Shown: positions 25,397-35,121 of the stretch, one piece after another
Numbering within the stretch: position 1 is the first letter of the stretch
Layout: each line of letters opens with the position of its first letter
Position numbers and translations under genes: made by a program
Assembly (NCBI GenBank): GCA_009859145.1
Contig: VRVR01000028.1
Location: 36,438 to 100,437, forward strand
Length of the DNA: 64,000 nt
Source of the DNA: Andalucia godoyi
Lineage: Eukaryota; Discoba; Jakobea; Jakobida; Andaluciidae
Direction of reading: 5' to 3'
Notes under the pieces: model-generated
Databases searched by the model: none
Told to the model about the DNA's origin: nothing
Seen by the model: only the letters and a program-made list of their open reading frames with translations

Positions 25397-25941
25397 TGTG
25401 ACGACGACTAACGAATAACGAGAACAGCCGAAAGAAACAAAACAATATAACCAACAAAAGAAAAACACGAAAGATAAAACACTGAAATCAAAAACATTCT
25501 CTGTTGCCCATTCGAATTAGGCTTGTTTGCCAAATTCAAAAACACCACCTAGGGTTACTAGGGTTGCAGCCCGAGAAACCGTGACGAGTCGTGAGTTCGA
25601 CCGCAGCCTTCCTTTCTCGGAAGGGCTTTGCGCCGGACTTTTTTGAGATTTCCTTTTGTTACGGTAACGAAAGTGCAGGGAATTCGGGCTACAGCAGACG
25701 CTGCGTTGTTCCCGTGTTTGTTGTTCTGGCGCTGTGCGTTCGTGCTGGAAGGCGCGGCGGCAGCACCAGAGGATTCCAGCCAGGCACATTCAAATGAGCT
25801 CAACATAAATTTACAAAAACCAATGCATCATCTACTACTACGACTACTACTACTACTAAAAGAAGAAGAAGAAGAAGAAGAAGAAGAAGAAGAAGAAGAC
25901 GAAGAACTGCGAGACAGAATCTATACATTTTACTTTTTTTC
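25397..25941. promoter_or_regulatory. eL29 upstream region with telo-box-like motif and GAA tract
   Basis: 545 bp upstream of eL29 and downstream of the GPCR gene. At 25549-25566 the plus strand reads CTAGGGTTACTAGGGTTG, i.e. two AACCCTAG units on the eL29 sense strand, about 155 bp before its ATG. Telo-boxes of this kind mark ribosomal-protein promoters in plants; whether they do so here is inference. A (GAA)n tract lies at about 25,859-25,900. Short open frames on both strands show no recognisable protein. Confidence 0.45.
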
Positions 25942-27159
25942 CTACAACGCTCGGTCGGTATCAGGGTTTGCGAGCATGTCTGACTTTGTGGGGGTTATGT
26001 ACCTCATTCCATCGGCATTGTCTGAGTCGTCGTCGTCGTCGCCGTTGTAGTTGCGGTAGCGGTGACTCGGACGGTCCATGTCGCTGTCCTCTGCATCCCG
26101 ACTGCTGAAGTTTCTGTACTGGACGGACACGGTGCCGGTGGTGGAAGCCGAGGAGGTTGCAAGGGAGTTTGGAGGAGGCGCGTTTTGCATCGACGAGGAC
26201 GAGGAGAAGAAGGAAGGAGAAGAAGAGGAAGCTGACGATGATGATGATTTCGCGACGAGCCCGAAGGCAAGGGACTTCTTGTCTCTCATGATGCGCGAGG
26301 ATCTCCACCAGTCGACGTAGAGGACCTTGAGTCTAGCAGACCAGGCAAGGGCGATGGCGTCCGTGAAGCCCTGGAGCGGGACGAGGAGTCCGTGCATGAA
26401 GACGAGGAAGAACACTGGGTCGTTTGGCTGGACTGCGTTTTGGATGCGGTTGGCAATGGCCCAGATCCAGATGAATGTGTTCATGATGGGGTACGCAAGA
26501 GTCTGTCGTACAATGCGCCGGACGAAGCGTCTGTTGTCGGACACCTGAGACTGCGAAACAAGCAGGTCTTCTGAGAGCCGGGCATTGCGCATGACATCGC
26601 GGATGACTGAGAGCGTAAGGACGAGGTTGAGCGCCCAGCAGCCCATGACCCAAAAGTAAAACGAGACGCCGCGATACAGCCAGTCCCACTCGGGGTTATT
26701 GATGGTCCAGCACCACACGGGAGACGACGGTCCGTACTGATTTTTTGGAATCAGTGGCACAAACGACGCGCAGAACGCAATGCCCCACGTTGCAACATGA
26801 TACACCCACGGATGCGCCAGCCGCTTGTGTCGCTTCACTACAAGAAACGTCTGGATTGCAAACGCAGAGCCCCAGAGTATCGTGCACAGCGTCGCAAACT
26901 GCATCAGCACGCCCTCCACAAGACACACAGTATAGTCATACGACCACCAATTCAGCAGAAATGACACCGCCGAGATCAGATCCGCTACAGCCTGCGACCG
27001 AAGCATCTGCATCTCGTCCAACACCCGCTGGAACGAACGCGTCCGATGAAGCAGCGAAAACGACAGGAGTACAAAAATCGATCCAAGAAACGACAGCGAC
27101 GCTGACACCGTCACAACACACCGAAGCACAAACACTTCGTACGGAGAAAACCCACCCAT
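25942..27159 (-). CDS. cAMP-receptor-like (Dicty_CAR) seven-TM GPCR
   Basis: 405 aa from ATG at 27159. Seven TM helices fill residues ~8-290, in the arrangement of the Dictyostelium cAMP receptor/cAMP-receptor-like family. Visible landmarks are LLHRTRSFQ after TM1, [19 protein letters not shown] in TM2, a conserved Cys before TM3 with the partner VWCWTI in extracellular loop 2, and FRRIV-like basic residues before TM6 ([16 protein letters not shown]). The C-tail is Ser-rich and acidic, typical for phosphorylation-regulated receptors. Plasma-membrane chemoreceptor by family; ligand unknown. A (CT)n tract abuts the start codon. Confidence 0.88.
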   Translation of the reverse strand: MGGFSPYEVFVLRCVVTVSASLSFLGSIFVLLSFSLLHRTRSFQRVLDEMQMLRSQAVADLISAVSFLLNWWSYDYTVCLVEGVLMQFATLCTILWGSAFAIQTFLVVKRHKRLAHPWVYHVATWGIAFCASFVPLIPKNQYGPSSPVWCWTINNPEWDWLYRGVSFYFWVMGCWALNLVLTLSVIRDVMRNARLSEDLLVSQSQVSDNRRFVRRIVRQTLAYPIMNTFIWIWAIANRIQNAVQPNDPVFFLVFMHGLLVPLQGFTDAIALAWSARLKVLYVDWWRSSRIMRDKKSLAFGLVAKSSSSSASSSSPSFFSSSSSMQNAPPPNSLATSSASTTGTVSVQYRNFSSRDAEDSDMDRPSHRYRNYNGDDDDDSDNADGMRYITPTKSDMLANPDTDRAL

Positions 27160-27162
27160 CCT

Positions 27163-27164
<2 letters not shown>

Positions 27165-27246
<82 letters not shown>
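27165..27246 (+). repeat. (CT)41 microsatellite
   Basis: 82 bp of uninterrupted TC/CT dinucleotide, starting 6 bp upstream of the GPCR start codon. On the mRNA strand it is a (GA)n tract at the end of the 5' UTR or promoter. Confidence 0.95.
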
Positions 27247-27249
<3 letters not shown>

Positions 27250-27425
27250 CTACAAATAGCAATGAAAGAAAAAAGAGAGAACTCATAAATATATATGTAT
27301 ATATATATATGACATAATGACGGCGACAACCCAACGGTGCGGAACAAGTCCGCTAAGCGGCAAAGAGGCAGTTTCCAAAACAGGAAGTTTGCATCAAGCG
27401 CTCTTGATTTATTATTGTTTTATTT

Positions 27426-28110
27426 TTACGGCAGGCGAGTCTGCAGGAACGACTGGGCAATGCGGCTCCAGGCGTGGACGGCGGTCTGGTACTCGGCCAG
27501 CGACTCGTAGGCTGCTGGGTCCGGTTCTGCATGCAACACGACTCTTTGCATCTCGATTGTACTTCCCATCTCGGTCGACGTGATGGTCGAAGTGACGGTC
27601 GTAGTGTCGATGCTGGCAACATGCCGCGGGACGAGGACAGGCTGCGGAAGCACAGTGTCTGCAAAGACGGATTTCGCAAACGCAAAGAACGAGTCCATTG
27701 CTGATGCGTACTCGTCGTACGATGCAAACTGGGCAGGCAGCGGCACCGCGCGGAACACCTGTGGCGCCGCATACTCGCGGTCACTGCAGTCCGGTATGCT
27801 TGTGCTTGTGCTGCTGTTGCTGACAATGGGAGCATACAGACGGTCGTAAAGCACACCGTCCGGCCCCAGATATCGCATCGTTTCGCTCTGGGATCGCGCT
27901 TGCTTTTTGGGGCTCGCCAGTTTGGCGGGGTTGGACTACGGGCAACACCATGAAAGAAAAGAAAAGAACAGAAAAGAAAGACGCCCAAGAAAAGACCTTG
28001 TCGGGGAATATCGGGAGTTTCGAGGTTTTTTTGACAGGTGTCGACAAGGCGGGGGCGGGTAAACTCTGGTCGTTTTCGGGTTGCAGGTTCCGATCTCTTC
28101 CCTCCGCCAT
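27426..28110 (-). CDS. Unknown 207-aa protein, probably two exons
   Basis: Proposed exon 1 is 28110-27997 (38 codons from ATG, ending KLPIFPDK) and exon 2 is 27935-27426 (169 codons plus stop, starting SNPAKLASPKK). The 61-nt intron begins GTCTTT and ends CCCGTAG, leaving the frame open. If the intron is wrong, a 150-aa protein starts at ATG 27878. Two related helical segments, YDEYASAMDSFFAFAKSVF and YQTAVHAWSRIAQSFL, suggest an internal duplication. No family recognised. The donor differs from the GTATGT consensus, so the first exon is tentative. Confidence 0.5.
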
Positions 28111-28402
28111 CCGCACGGTCGGAGCAAGCCGTCACCATCGATTCCTTCCGAAGCCCCGACTTCCGACACGTCCCGCTCTTCACGCTTCGCCGCAAATGGT
28201 CATTCGCCCGTCTCTCTCCTCGTTCCTCTCTTCAGTCCTTCTCTCTATCCCGTCGTTTGTAATCCGTCTTCTTTGCGTATTGTTTTTCCCTCTTCTCGTT
28301 TTCTTTCCTGTTCTCTTTTTTTTTTGTCGTCGCCGTCGTCTTCTTCTCCTTCTTATTCTTCTTCTTTAATCTGGCCGTCTGTGATTCTGTCCTCTTTTCC
28401 GC

Positions 28403-29236
28403 ATGAGCCAGTCCCCGGCATCCCACACATCCTCGTCCTCGTCCTCGGACAACAAGCCGCCTTCCTCTGACCGCCGAAAACGATCCGTCGAAGCATGCCA
28501 TCAATGTGTATGTTTTCTTTTAACTTTTGTTTTTTCTGTGTGTGTGTGTGTTTTCCCTTCTTCTTCTTCTTCTTCTTCTCTTTTTCTTCTTGTTGTTGTT
28601 GCAGCTCTTGTAATTCTAATGATTGTGTGCGAAATGCAGAGAAGGGCGCATAAGAAGTGCGATGGGCCGCCGGCGCCGTGTGTGAGATGTGTAGCATCAA
28701 ACAGCAGCGAGAGATGCTCGTTTGAGAAGACGTCGAGCAGCGATGCGATCCGACACTATGATCCACAAACGCATCAGTACCATCGCCGCACATCCACATC
28801 GGCATCCACATCGGCATCGGCATCGGCATCTGTAGCCACCGTACTGGCTTCCTCGGTGGCATCCGGAACATCAGGAATGCCGGGGACGTGGCTGGTCCCG
28901 TCGGGTGGCGGAATTCCGAATATGGCAATGTCAACCATCACTCCCATCCGACACGCTGATTACGGATATGCCTTGCCGCCGCCGCCCCCGACGCCGCCCC
29001 ATCCTCTGATGGTCCATCCCGTTATGTACCCGCAGCAACACCATCAACAGCACCCATATCCGCCGCATTCTTACCCGCACCCGCATCTGCACCCGCAGCA
29101 TCATCTACAACAGCCACAGCATCACCACCATTCTTCCTTCCCGATGGTGTCGCCGCCGCAGTCCTACGCCTATCCGCCTCCATCGCAGCACCATCTCCTC
29201 CCCCGGCCCGTCCCATCCTCCTTCTACCACCAACAT

Positions 29237-29272
<36 letters not shown>

Positions 29273-29836
29273 CAACAACAGCCACACCCGGATTCTCTGT
29301 CCCTTCTCACTGCTCCCTCTGCGACAACCTCTGTCCCTGTTTCAACATCGGCATTCACAAAGCTCGGCTCCTCGTACTCGTCGTCATCATCGTCATCGTC
29401 ATCGTGCGTGTCTCCGGCGTCGGCAGTGGCGCTGGAAAAGGCACTGCGATTGACCCATGCAATTGCCGATACGCTGCACCAACATCTCGCTCGCGCAACC
29501 TCGACCTCTTCTCCTCCAAATTCGTCCAATGAACCAGCACCAGCACCATCAACTACATCTACAACTACATCTACAACCACGTCGGCGTCCGCAACAACAG
29601 CGACAAATGCTGCAGCTTCCGTGGTCGTAGACGAGGCCGAGGTTCTTGGATCGCTGATTGTCCTCCTCGACGAATGCCACTCTCTTGCTGTGTCCCTCTT
29701 CTCGCCTCCTCCTCCTCTCCCTTCCTTCTCGTACTCCTCCTCCTCTTCCATTTCTCCACTCTCAGCCTCTGTCTCGGCGTCTGTCTCTGCAATGAGAGAT
29801 GGCCCAAGCGATTTAAAACGTCCGCGACTCGTCTAG
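28403..29836 (+). CDS. Zn2Cys6 (fungal-type) binuclear cluster transcription factor-like
   Basis: Exon 1 is 28403-28507 and exon 2 is 28640-29836 (433 aa after splicing). The 132-nt intron starts GTATGT, has a CTAAT branch-point-like site and ends ATGCAG. It has no stop in frame, so an unspliced reading is also open but breaks the finger. Splicing places CHQC directly before RRAHKKC, giving C-x2-C-x6-C-x6-C-x2-C-x8-C at residues 32, 35, 42, 49, 52 and 61, the exact Zn2Cys6 spacing. The rest is low complexity: Pro/His-rich, a polyQ run, Ser runs and Thr repeats, with a helical block near 345-360. Nuclear DNA-binding role by family. Confidence 0.85.
29260..29282 (+). repeat. CAG/CAA tract encoding polyglutamine
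   Basis: A mixed CAGn-CAAn run in the Zn2Cys6 gene encodes an uninterrupted Gln stretch of about 16 residues that starts a little upstream of these coordinates. Confidence 0.8.
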
Positions 29837-29943
29837 CCCTCTCTTCTCTCTTTTCTGTGTCCCGTTCTGTTCTGTGCTGTTCTGTGCTGTTCTGTTCTGT
29901 GCTGTTCTCTTCTTGCTCTTTACTCGTACCCATCCTCTTTGGT

Positions 29944-30333
29944 TTACGACATCTGGTGGTTCGAACGCGCAACGCCGTTATTGTTGTTGGGATACGTGCC
30001 ATTGTTGTTCTTGCCGCATCCACAACAGATGCACGGCCAACAGCACAGCGTATACAAGCACGAATGCTGCTGCTGCTGCTGCCCGTTGCCTCCGTTGTAT
30101 CCGCTGTTTTGGTTACCTCCAAACGACGATGACGACGACTTGTTCGCATTGCCGTTGGCATTGCGGTTGCTGCACTCGCCACGGCAGCACATCAGTGGCC
30201 AGCAGCACAGCGTGTACAAGCATGAACGCTGTCCCGTCGCTCCACCCGCATTTGAATTTCCATGTCCGTGTCCATGTCCATGATGTCCATGTCCATGTCC
30301 ATGAGAGTGATTCTGTCCCTGAATTGCATTCAT
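29944..30333 (-). CDS. Small His/Gly- and Cys-rich protein with duplicated motif
   Basis: 129 aa from ATG at 30333. After an N-terminal HGHGHG repeat, the motif SCLYTLCCWP-x2-CC occurs twice (about residues 37-50 and 92-105), separated by Asn/Gly/Ser-rich linker and a Gln run. The Cys-rich hydrophobic motif resembles palmitoylated or Cys-rich TM-module peptides. The His repeat could bind metals. No family can be named. The two motif copies share DNA (CACAGCGTGTACAAGCA-like), indicating internal duplication. The plus-strand open frames here are shadows. Confidence 0.65.
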   Translation of the reverse strand: MNAIQGQNHSHGHGHGHHGHGHGHGNSNAGGATGQRSCLYTLCCWPLMCCRGECSNRNANGNANKSSSSSFGGNQNSGYNGGNGQQQQQHSCLYTLCCWPCICCGCGKNNNGTYPNNNNGVARSNHQMS

Positions 30334-31332
30334 TTTTTAATCTGGATTTCGTAGCCTTGGAATTCGTGCAACAAAAAAAAGAAGGAACTTCACCAAAGCA
30401 AAAAAGAAAAAGACTGTCAGGACCGAGGAGAAGAAGAACGAGGAGACGAAGAATATGGCAAAAGCAGTTGGCGACAGTTAATGGATTCGCATTGGATTCG
30501 CATTGCAGATCGGGGCGGGGGAGAGGGGTTTGCAGAATCAAGGTCTCAAGGGAGGATGAGGGGTCGACAATCGTCGTCTTGGTTGGTTGGGGGTGATGAG
30601 CCCGATTTTGCTACGACCGCGACTGGTGCGTTGGGAGCTGGAGAGCCGGGTCGATGCAGGCAGCCGAGAAGGACTGGGTTGCACTGGAACGGGAGAAAAC
30701 AGAAATGCGTAGTCCGGGGGGGCAAAAGCGGGCGGTTGACATGCGAGGGAAACGGTCCGTGGGTGCTCGTTCCGCAGTCCATGGGCGCTTCCGAGATGCC
30801 TTTTCAAGCAGGTTACGTCTGAAACTGCACAGCATTGAGGCTTGCGCGAACACACATTGCAGATTGCTTCGTGACATTCCACGCTTTTGCGTGCATCCGA
30901 ACGTCCAGACTCCAGTCCACTGCACAAAACTGAAACTTGGGACGAGGCGGAAGAAGGAAAAAGAAAAGAAAAAAACGAAAAAACAGAAAAAACAGAAAAA
31001 AAAAGAAAAAAAAGAAAGAAAAAAAAGAAAAAGAAGATAACGAAAGGAAGGGTCGTGAGTTGTCTCGGGAGTTGGGACACGAAGAAAAACCGCCTTCTGT
31101 GCCTCTCCTACTCGCCAGTCGTCGCAAGTAGCTTCCGACGTCACATAGTATCCAGAAAACTGTACAACGAGGGTTGTTTAGAATCAGTGTCGGTGCCTCT
31201 CTCTCTCTCTCTCCCTCTCTGTTTGTCTGTCCGTCTGGGTTTGAGCGAGCGATTACACTGTGTTGTTGATTGTTTGTTTGTTTGTTTTTGCATTTCTTGT
31301 GTGTGGGTGTCTTCTTGGATGCTGCTTCATTC
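30334..31332. other. Intergenic region, purine-rich tract
   Basis: About 1 kb without a supported gene. It contains an A/G-rich tract at 30,950-31,050 and a CT run near 31,200. Open frames across it on both strands are compositional artefacts as far as can be seen. Confidence 0.4.
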
Positions 31333-32316
31333 ATGTCTGGGCATCGCAAGTTCTCGCTGCAGTTTATCCTAGACAGTCCGCCGGCGGAGAGCACAACGCA
31401 ATCCGCCCCTTCTTCCTCGTCTTCTGCCTCGTCTCCGTCGTCGTCCGCGTCCGTGTCTTCGTTTGCACAATCGAGAACGCAGGCTGCAGCTGCTGGGTCG
31501 ACTGCGAGCACGCCGTCGCCGGAAAGCCAGTTCTTGTTGCGGAAACGAAGCCGTGAAGATGTCGTGCAGAATCTGAACCATCTTGCTGGCAGCCCTCGGT
31601 TCCGAGCTCCGCGCTCTTTGTCGGTCCCGGGAGTCGCGTCCAACATCCACGTCAACATCTCCGAGCACGCCTTTTGGAACGCCAGTTACAACAGCAGCAG
31701 CAGTACAAGCAGTGGATTGGCAGACCTCAGCCTTGGTGCAAGTGCGAATGCGAGCGCAATGATTCGTGCAAACCGCAGTGGACTCAATGTCGCCATCCAT
31801 CCATCTCCCGAACATGTCCTACTCCAAAGCCACAGCCACAGCCACAGCCACAGCCACAGCCATCCGTATAGCCCAACAAGCCCTGTGATACAAACACCGG
31901 GAAAGCACACGCCGTTGTTCACGAGCATTCCTCTGTCATCTACCTCCTTTTCTTCCGCCTCGTCGTCGTCGTCGTCGTCGTCGTCGTCCTTGGCATCCTC
32001 CCCGGCTGCCTCCTCGACAAGTGCACCGGTGCTCCTGACGCTGATTTCAAATGCAGAGCTGAACCGCATGAGCACTGCGGAGCCGGATAACATGCGCTCC
32101 GCGATAGAACGAGCGCTGCAGTTTCAGCCGCGTCGAAAGAAGAAGAAACCAACATCCTCTCGCACAAACTCCGAATCGCCTAACAATCCATCCTCTTCTG
32201 CGCCGGCATCCACTTCCGCGTCCGCATCGACGTACAGAACTAACAATGGCCATGATGGTGCTGGTGATGCAGACTCTGATGAGCATGATCTTGATGACAG
32301 TGCTCCATCTGAGTGA
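31333..32316 (+). CDS. Disordered Ser-rich protein, unknown
   Basis: 327 aa from ATG at 31333; the open frame extends upstream but with 5'-UTR-like sequence. It starts with a short conserved-looking motif, HRKFSLQFILDS, then long Ser runs, a (Ser-His)n repeat from a (CAGCCA)n tract and a basic KKKK patch followed by an acidic tail. A few ordered-looking blocks occur (SREDVVQNLNHLAGS, NIHVNISEHAFW). The N-terminal motif resembles that of the 40850-42043 protein. Possibly nuclear; function unknown. Confidence 0.6.
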   Translation: MSGHRKFSLQFILDSPPAESTTQSAPSSSSSASSPSSSASVSSFAQSRTQAAAAGSTASTPSPESQFLLRKRSREDVVQNLNHLAGSPRFRAPRSLSVPGVASNIHVNISEHAFWNASYNSSSSTSSGLADLSLGASANASAMIRANRSGLNVAIHPSPEHVLLQSHSHSHSHSHSHPYSPTSPVIQTPGKHTPLFTSIPLSSTSFSSASSSSSSSSSSLASSPAASSTSAPVLLTLISNAELNRMSTAEPDNMRSAIERALQFQPRRKKKKPTSSRTNSESPNNPSSSAPASTSASASTYRTNNGHDGAGDADSDEHDLDDSAPSE

Positions 32317-32874
32317 ACTTGTGCTTGCATCGCATTGTTTCCCCAAAAGTATAGTATCTTTTATTTTGAGTATTGATGATCGATCATTCTTTACATATTA
32401 TTATTGTTGTTGTTTTGTTTTGTTTTTTGTCGCTGTTACTGATGGTGGTGGAGTGATGGGCCTCTTTTATCTGTTCCCCCTCCCCCTTCTATTTTTCCAT
32501 TACACAGTGGACCGCATACTTCGCCACCATCCCATGCATCGGGCAGTCCGTTCCCCGCTGCACTGTCGAATGCCCAAGGTCCCAACGGTACAGACAATCG
32601 CAGTCGTCGTTTCATCAACCGTACGAGTTTCCATCCTGACAAGTGACAAGTGACAAGTGACAAGTGACAAGTGACAAGTGACAAGTGACAAGTGACAAGT
32701 GACAAGTGACAAGTGACAAGTGACAAGTGACAAGTGACAAGTGACAAGTGACACGCTGAACTACAGCAATCGGAATTTCCTGCTCTTCCATCTGTTTCGA
32801 CTGCAGTATTTGTGCGTCGGTTCGTCAGTGTGGATAGTCGGTCGGTCGACGGGGGGGCGGGGGACATAACTGGT
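32317..32874. other. Intergenic region with TGACAAG minisatellite
   Basis: 3' flank of the Ser-rich gene and 5' flank of the coiled-coil gene. No gene seen apart from the tandem array at 32,637-32,754. Confidence 0.5.
32637..32754 (+). repeat. TGACAAG 7-bp minisatellite, about 16-17 copies
   Basis: Near-perfect tandem heptamers starting at TGACAAG and ending in a variant TGACACG. It lies about 120 bp upstream of the coiled-coil gene start. Since 7 is not a multiple of 3, all frames cycle through the same residues, producing open shadow frames on the minus strand. Confidence 0.95.
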
Positions 32875-34263
32875 ATGGGAGAGCCAAGCGGACAGTCGAT
32901 GCCGTCACGCATGCTGTCGTTGATCGCGGAGCTTGAAGCCTCCCAGCAGACCACGACCGCTCGCTACGACAGTGTTTTACAGGCGCAGAACAAGATTGTG
33001 GAGGCGCTGCAAAGCAAGTTTCTTGAACAGTCTCGGGCGATCAGGAGTATGGATATTGAGACCAAAGTGAGCTTGAAGGAGATTGAGACTCGGCTAACTG
33101 CCCTGGTCCATAGACACAAAGGCGAAGCGAGCACCAGCAGTGGTGGTTCGGAGGAGATTGCTGCGGCTCGCAAGGCGCTCGAGACGATGGTGTCTGAGTC
33201 GTCGAGTCAGATGCATGAGTTTGTGAATTCGCAGCTGTCGACGATCGCATCGTCGATGGAGAGTCTGGAGGGCCGGCTCGTTGGGTTTGTCGATGCCCGG
33301 ACGTCTGCATCGGAGGAGTCGATGCGAACGGTGTTTATGAAGCGCATGGAGGACTTGGAGCGGCAGGTCGTGGCGCTTGCTTCGGAAAAGGCAGAGATGA
33401 TGCGCATGCTCGAGGATGCGGAGAGACAGAGAGATGCAGCCCTGTCGGCCTTGCGCAATGAAATGGAGTCCAGGATCGCCGCGCTCGAAGCAAACTACTT
33501 TGGGTTCCGCGAGCACCATGTCAAGGTCGTCGACCAGCTGCGCACCGACATATCGTCTGCAAAGTTTTCCTCTGCCAGCACTAGCCAGCACCAGCAAGGA
33601 CAGGCACAGGAGCAGGAGCAAGATGAGAGTGGCCGCGAGAGTGGCGAGTCGCAGTATGATTATGTGCCGCATGATGACATGCAGGGCGAGAAAGAGCCGA
33701 TCTTGGTGGAGTTTTCGCAGGAAGAAAAGGCAGAGGGCCTGTTCGACAAGGACGCACCATGGGGGGATCTTGGGTCTCATGCTCGGTTGCCTGCTGAGCT
33801 GTCGGATCCACGGCACTTCCACAAGCTGTTCAAGAGCACCGCGACCAGGCAGTCGTCGGTGCGTATCCCAACGATTCCTGTGCACACCAGAGACGGCGAA
33901 GAAGACTCGTTCACAGTGTCCGCGCCACAGCCGCAGAAACTCCATCCAAACGTGAAGGCAGAGCTCGAGAGGATCGCCGCAGAATACACTGACCCACACG
34001 CAGAGGCGTTCTACTCGGACACGCTCAAAGCGTCCGTCCGCGATGGAATGGCAAAGCGGAAAAAGGATATCCAAGACGAGCTGGACAATCTTGCAAAGGA
34101 GGAAGCGCAGCCTCCTTCACGAACCGCTCAGAAGCCACAGCCACACACACCCAACACTCCTACCGCAACGCTCCCAAGCGCCAGATCGTCCTCGACCACC
34201 GCCGTGAAACCACCGTCGCACGCGCCCGCTTCTGCTTCCGCCTCGCGAGCCAGAAAGGGATAG
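32875..34263 (+). CDS. Coiled-coil protein, unknown
   Basis: 462 aa from ATG at 32875. Residues ~10-225 are strongly heptad-like (MLSLIAELEASQQ, EIETRLTALVHRH, RMEDLERQVVALASEKAEM). An acidic Gln/Glu region follows, then an ordered-looking block (ILVEFSQEEKAEGLF and DPRHFHKLFKSTATR), a second charged helix and a Pro/Ser/Ala tail. Probably cytoskeletal or scaffold; no family recognised. Confidence 0.75.
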   Translation: MGEPSGQSMPSRMLSLIAELEASQQTTTARYDSVLQAQNKIVEALQSKFLEQSRAIRSMDIETKVSLKEIETRLTALVHRHKGEASTSSGGSEEIAAARKALETMVSESSSQMHEFVNSQLSTIASSMESLEGRLVGFVDARTSASEESMRTVFMKRMEDLERQVVALASEKAEMMRMLEDAERQRDAALSALRNEMESRIAALEANYFGFREHHVKVVDQLRTDISSAKFSSASTSQHQQGQAQEQEQDESGRESGESQYDYVPHDDMQGEKEPILVEFSQEEKAEGLFDKDAPWGDLGSHARLPAELSDPRHFHKLFKSTATRQSSVRIPTIPVHTRDGEEDSFTVSAPQPQKLHPNVKAELERIAAEYTDPHAEAFYSDTLKASVRDGMAKRKKDIQDELDNLAKEEAQPPSRTAQKPQPHTPNTPTATLPSARSSSTTAVKPPSHAPASASASRARKG

Positions 34264-34548
34264 CAGCGCGTCTCCTCTCTTGAAATTTATGTAATATAAT
34301 GATAAAAACAAGAAACAAAAGGAAACCATCACCACCACCGCCACTGCTACAAAGGATGCTGGCGTGCCAAATCTCTCAGCGCTCAACGGCAAGCTTCTGA
34401 TGACTGTACAGCACCGAACGTTTGTTCACGACGAAAACTGAGAACAATTCACTCCGTTTGCTTCCTTTCTTTGTATCACATATGCATGTATATATAATAG
34501 TCCAAGGGAGCAGGAGCGGATTGTTTTTCATTGGTAGTGGTAGTGAAG

Positions 34549-35121
34549 ATGGTGGATCTGGTGGGTGATCTGTGTTCGTTGCTGGTCAAGTGCCTGATTG
34601 GGTCGTGTGAATGCTGTGCGAAAACAGTTAAGAGCATTGATGGAAAAGCAGTGATGCACTGCTGTTGCCAGTGCGGAGAAGCATGCACGAGGACAACGGT
34701 TGAGATTGCTTCAGGGGCGCCGCGCCACTGTTGCTCGGCTTTGGAGTTCTGCAAGCAATGCCACGTCGATGTCTGCTGCGGATACGGTCGAGCGGCCGGA
34801 GAAGCTGTCCATGCTGTGTGGAACGCACAGCTGCGAGTATGCAGTTGTGTGTGCAACCTGTTTCTGAATCCCAGCAATCCGGGATGTATGGACTGTCTGT
34901 GCTACTGCTGCTGCAGATGTTTTCTTGTGGCGCCTAGCTCCTCGTCGACCAGCGGAGTCACTTCTTCTTCATCCAAAGCGGGCCCGCAGAAACAGGCTCC
35001 GCATTCCGAGGCTGATGCTGAACAGCATGCGAATCTAACCCCACATGTTGGTGTGTTCACCCACTCGGCGCCGCCGGCGGTTACAGAGATGTCCGAAGGG
35101 CCCGGTCCATATGCATCGTAA
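34549..35121 (+). CDS. Cys-rich small protein, unknown
   Basis: 190 aa from ATG at 34549; the open frame begins at a TTG upstream. The first ~125 residues carry about 28 cysteines in CC, CxC and CCC clusters (CLIGSCECC, HCCCQCGEAC, CCSALEFCKQC, CMDCLCYCCCRCF), within an amphipathic or hydrophobic context. The rest is a Ser/Pro/Ala-rich tail. Suggestive of a palmitoylated peripheral membrane protein or metal binder. Not obviously homologous to the His/Cys protein at 29944-30333 but of similar character. Confidence 0.65.
   Translation: MVDLVGDLCSLLVKCLIGSCECCAKTVKSIDGKAVMHCCCQCGEACTRTTVEIASGAPRHCCSALEFCKQCHVDVCCGYGRAAGEAVHAVWNAQLRVCSCVCNLFLNPSNPGCMDCLCYCCCRCFLVAPSSSSTSGVTSSSSKAGPQKQAPHSEADAEQHANLTPHVGVFTHSAPPAVTEMSEGPGPYAS

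Noticed and set aside
25578-25620. tRNA-like GAGTTCGACC box
   Set aside because: No acceptor or anticodon stems can be folded around it; no tRNA gene was found anywhere in the window.
29236-29751. Minus-strand open frame with poly-Cys and acidic runs
   Set aside because: Produced by the CAG and Ser-codon repeats of the Zn2Cys6 gene read in antisense.
32436-32954. Minus-strand frame with repeated SLVTCHL peptide
   Set aside because: Translation of the TGACAAG minisatellite; the 7-bp unit is open in every frame.
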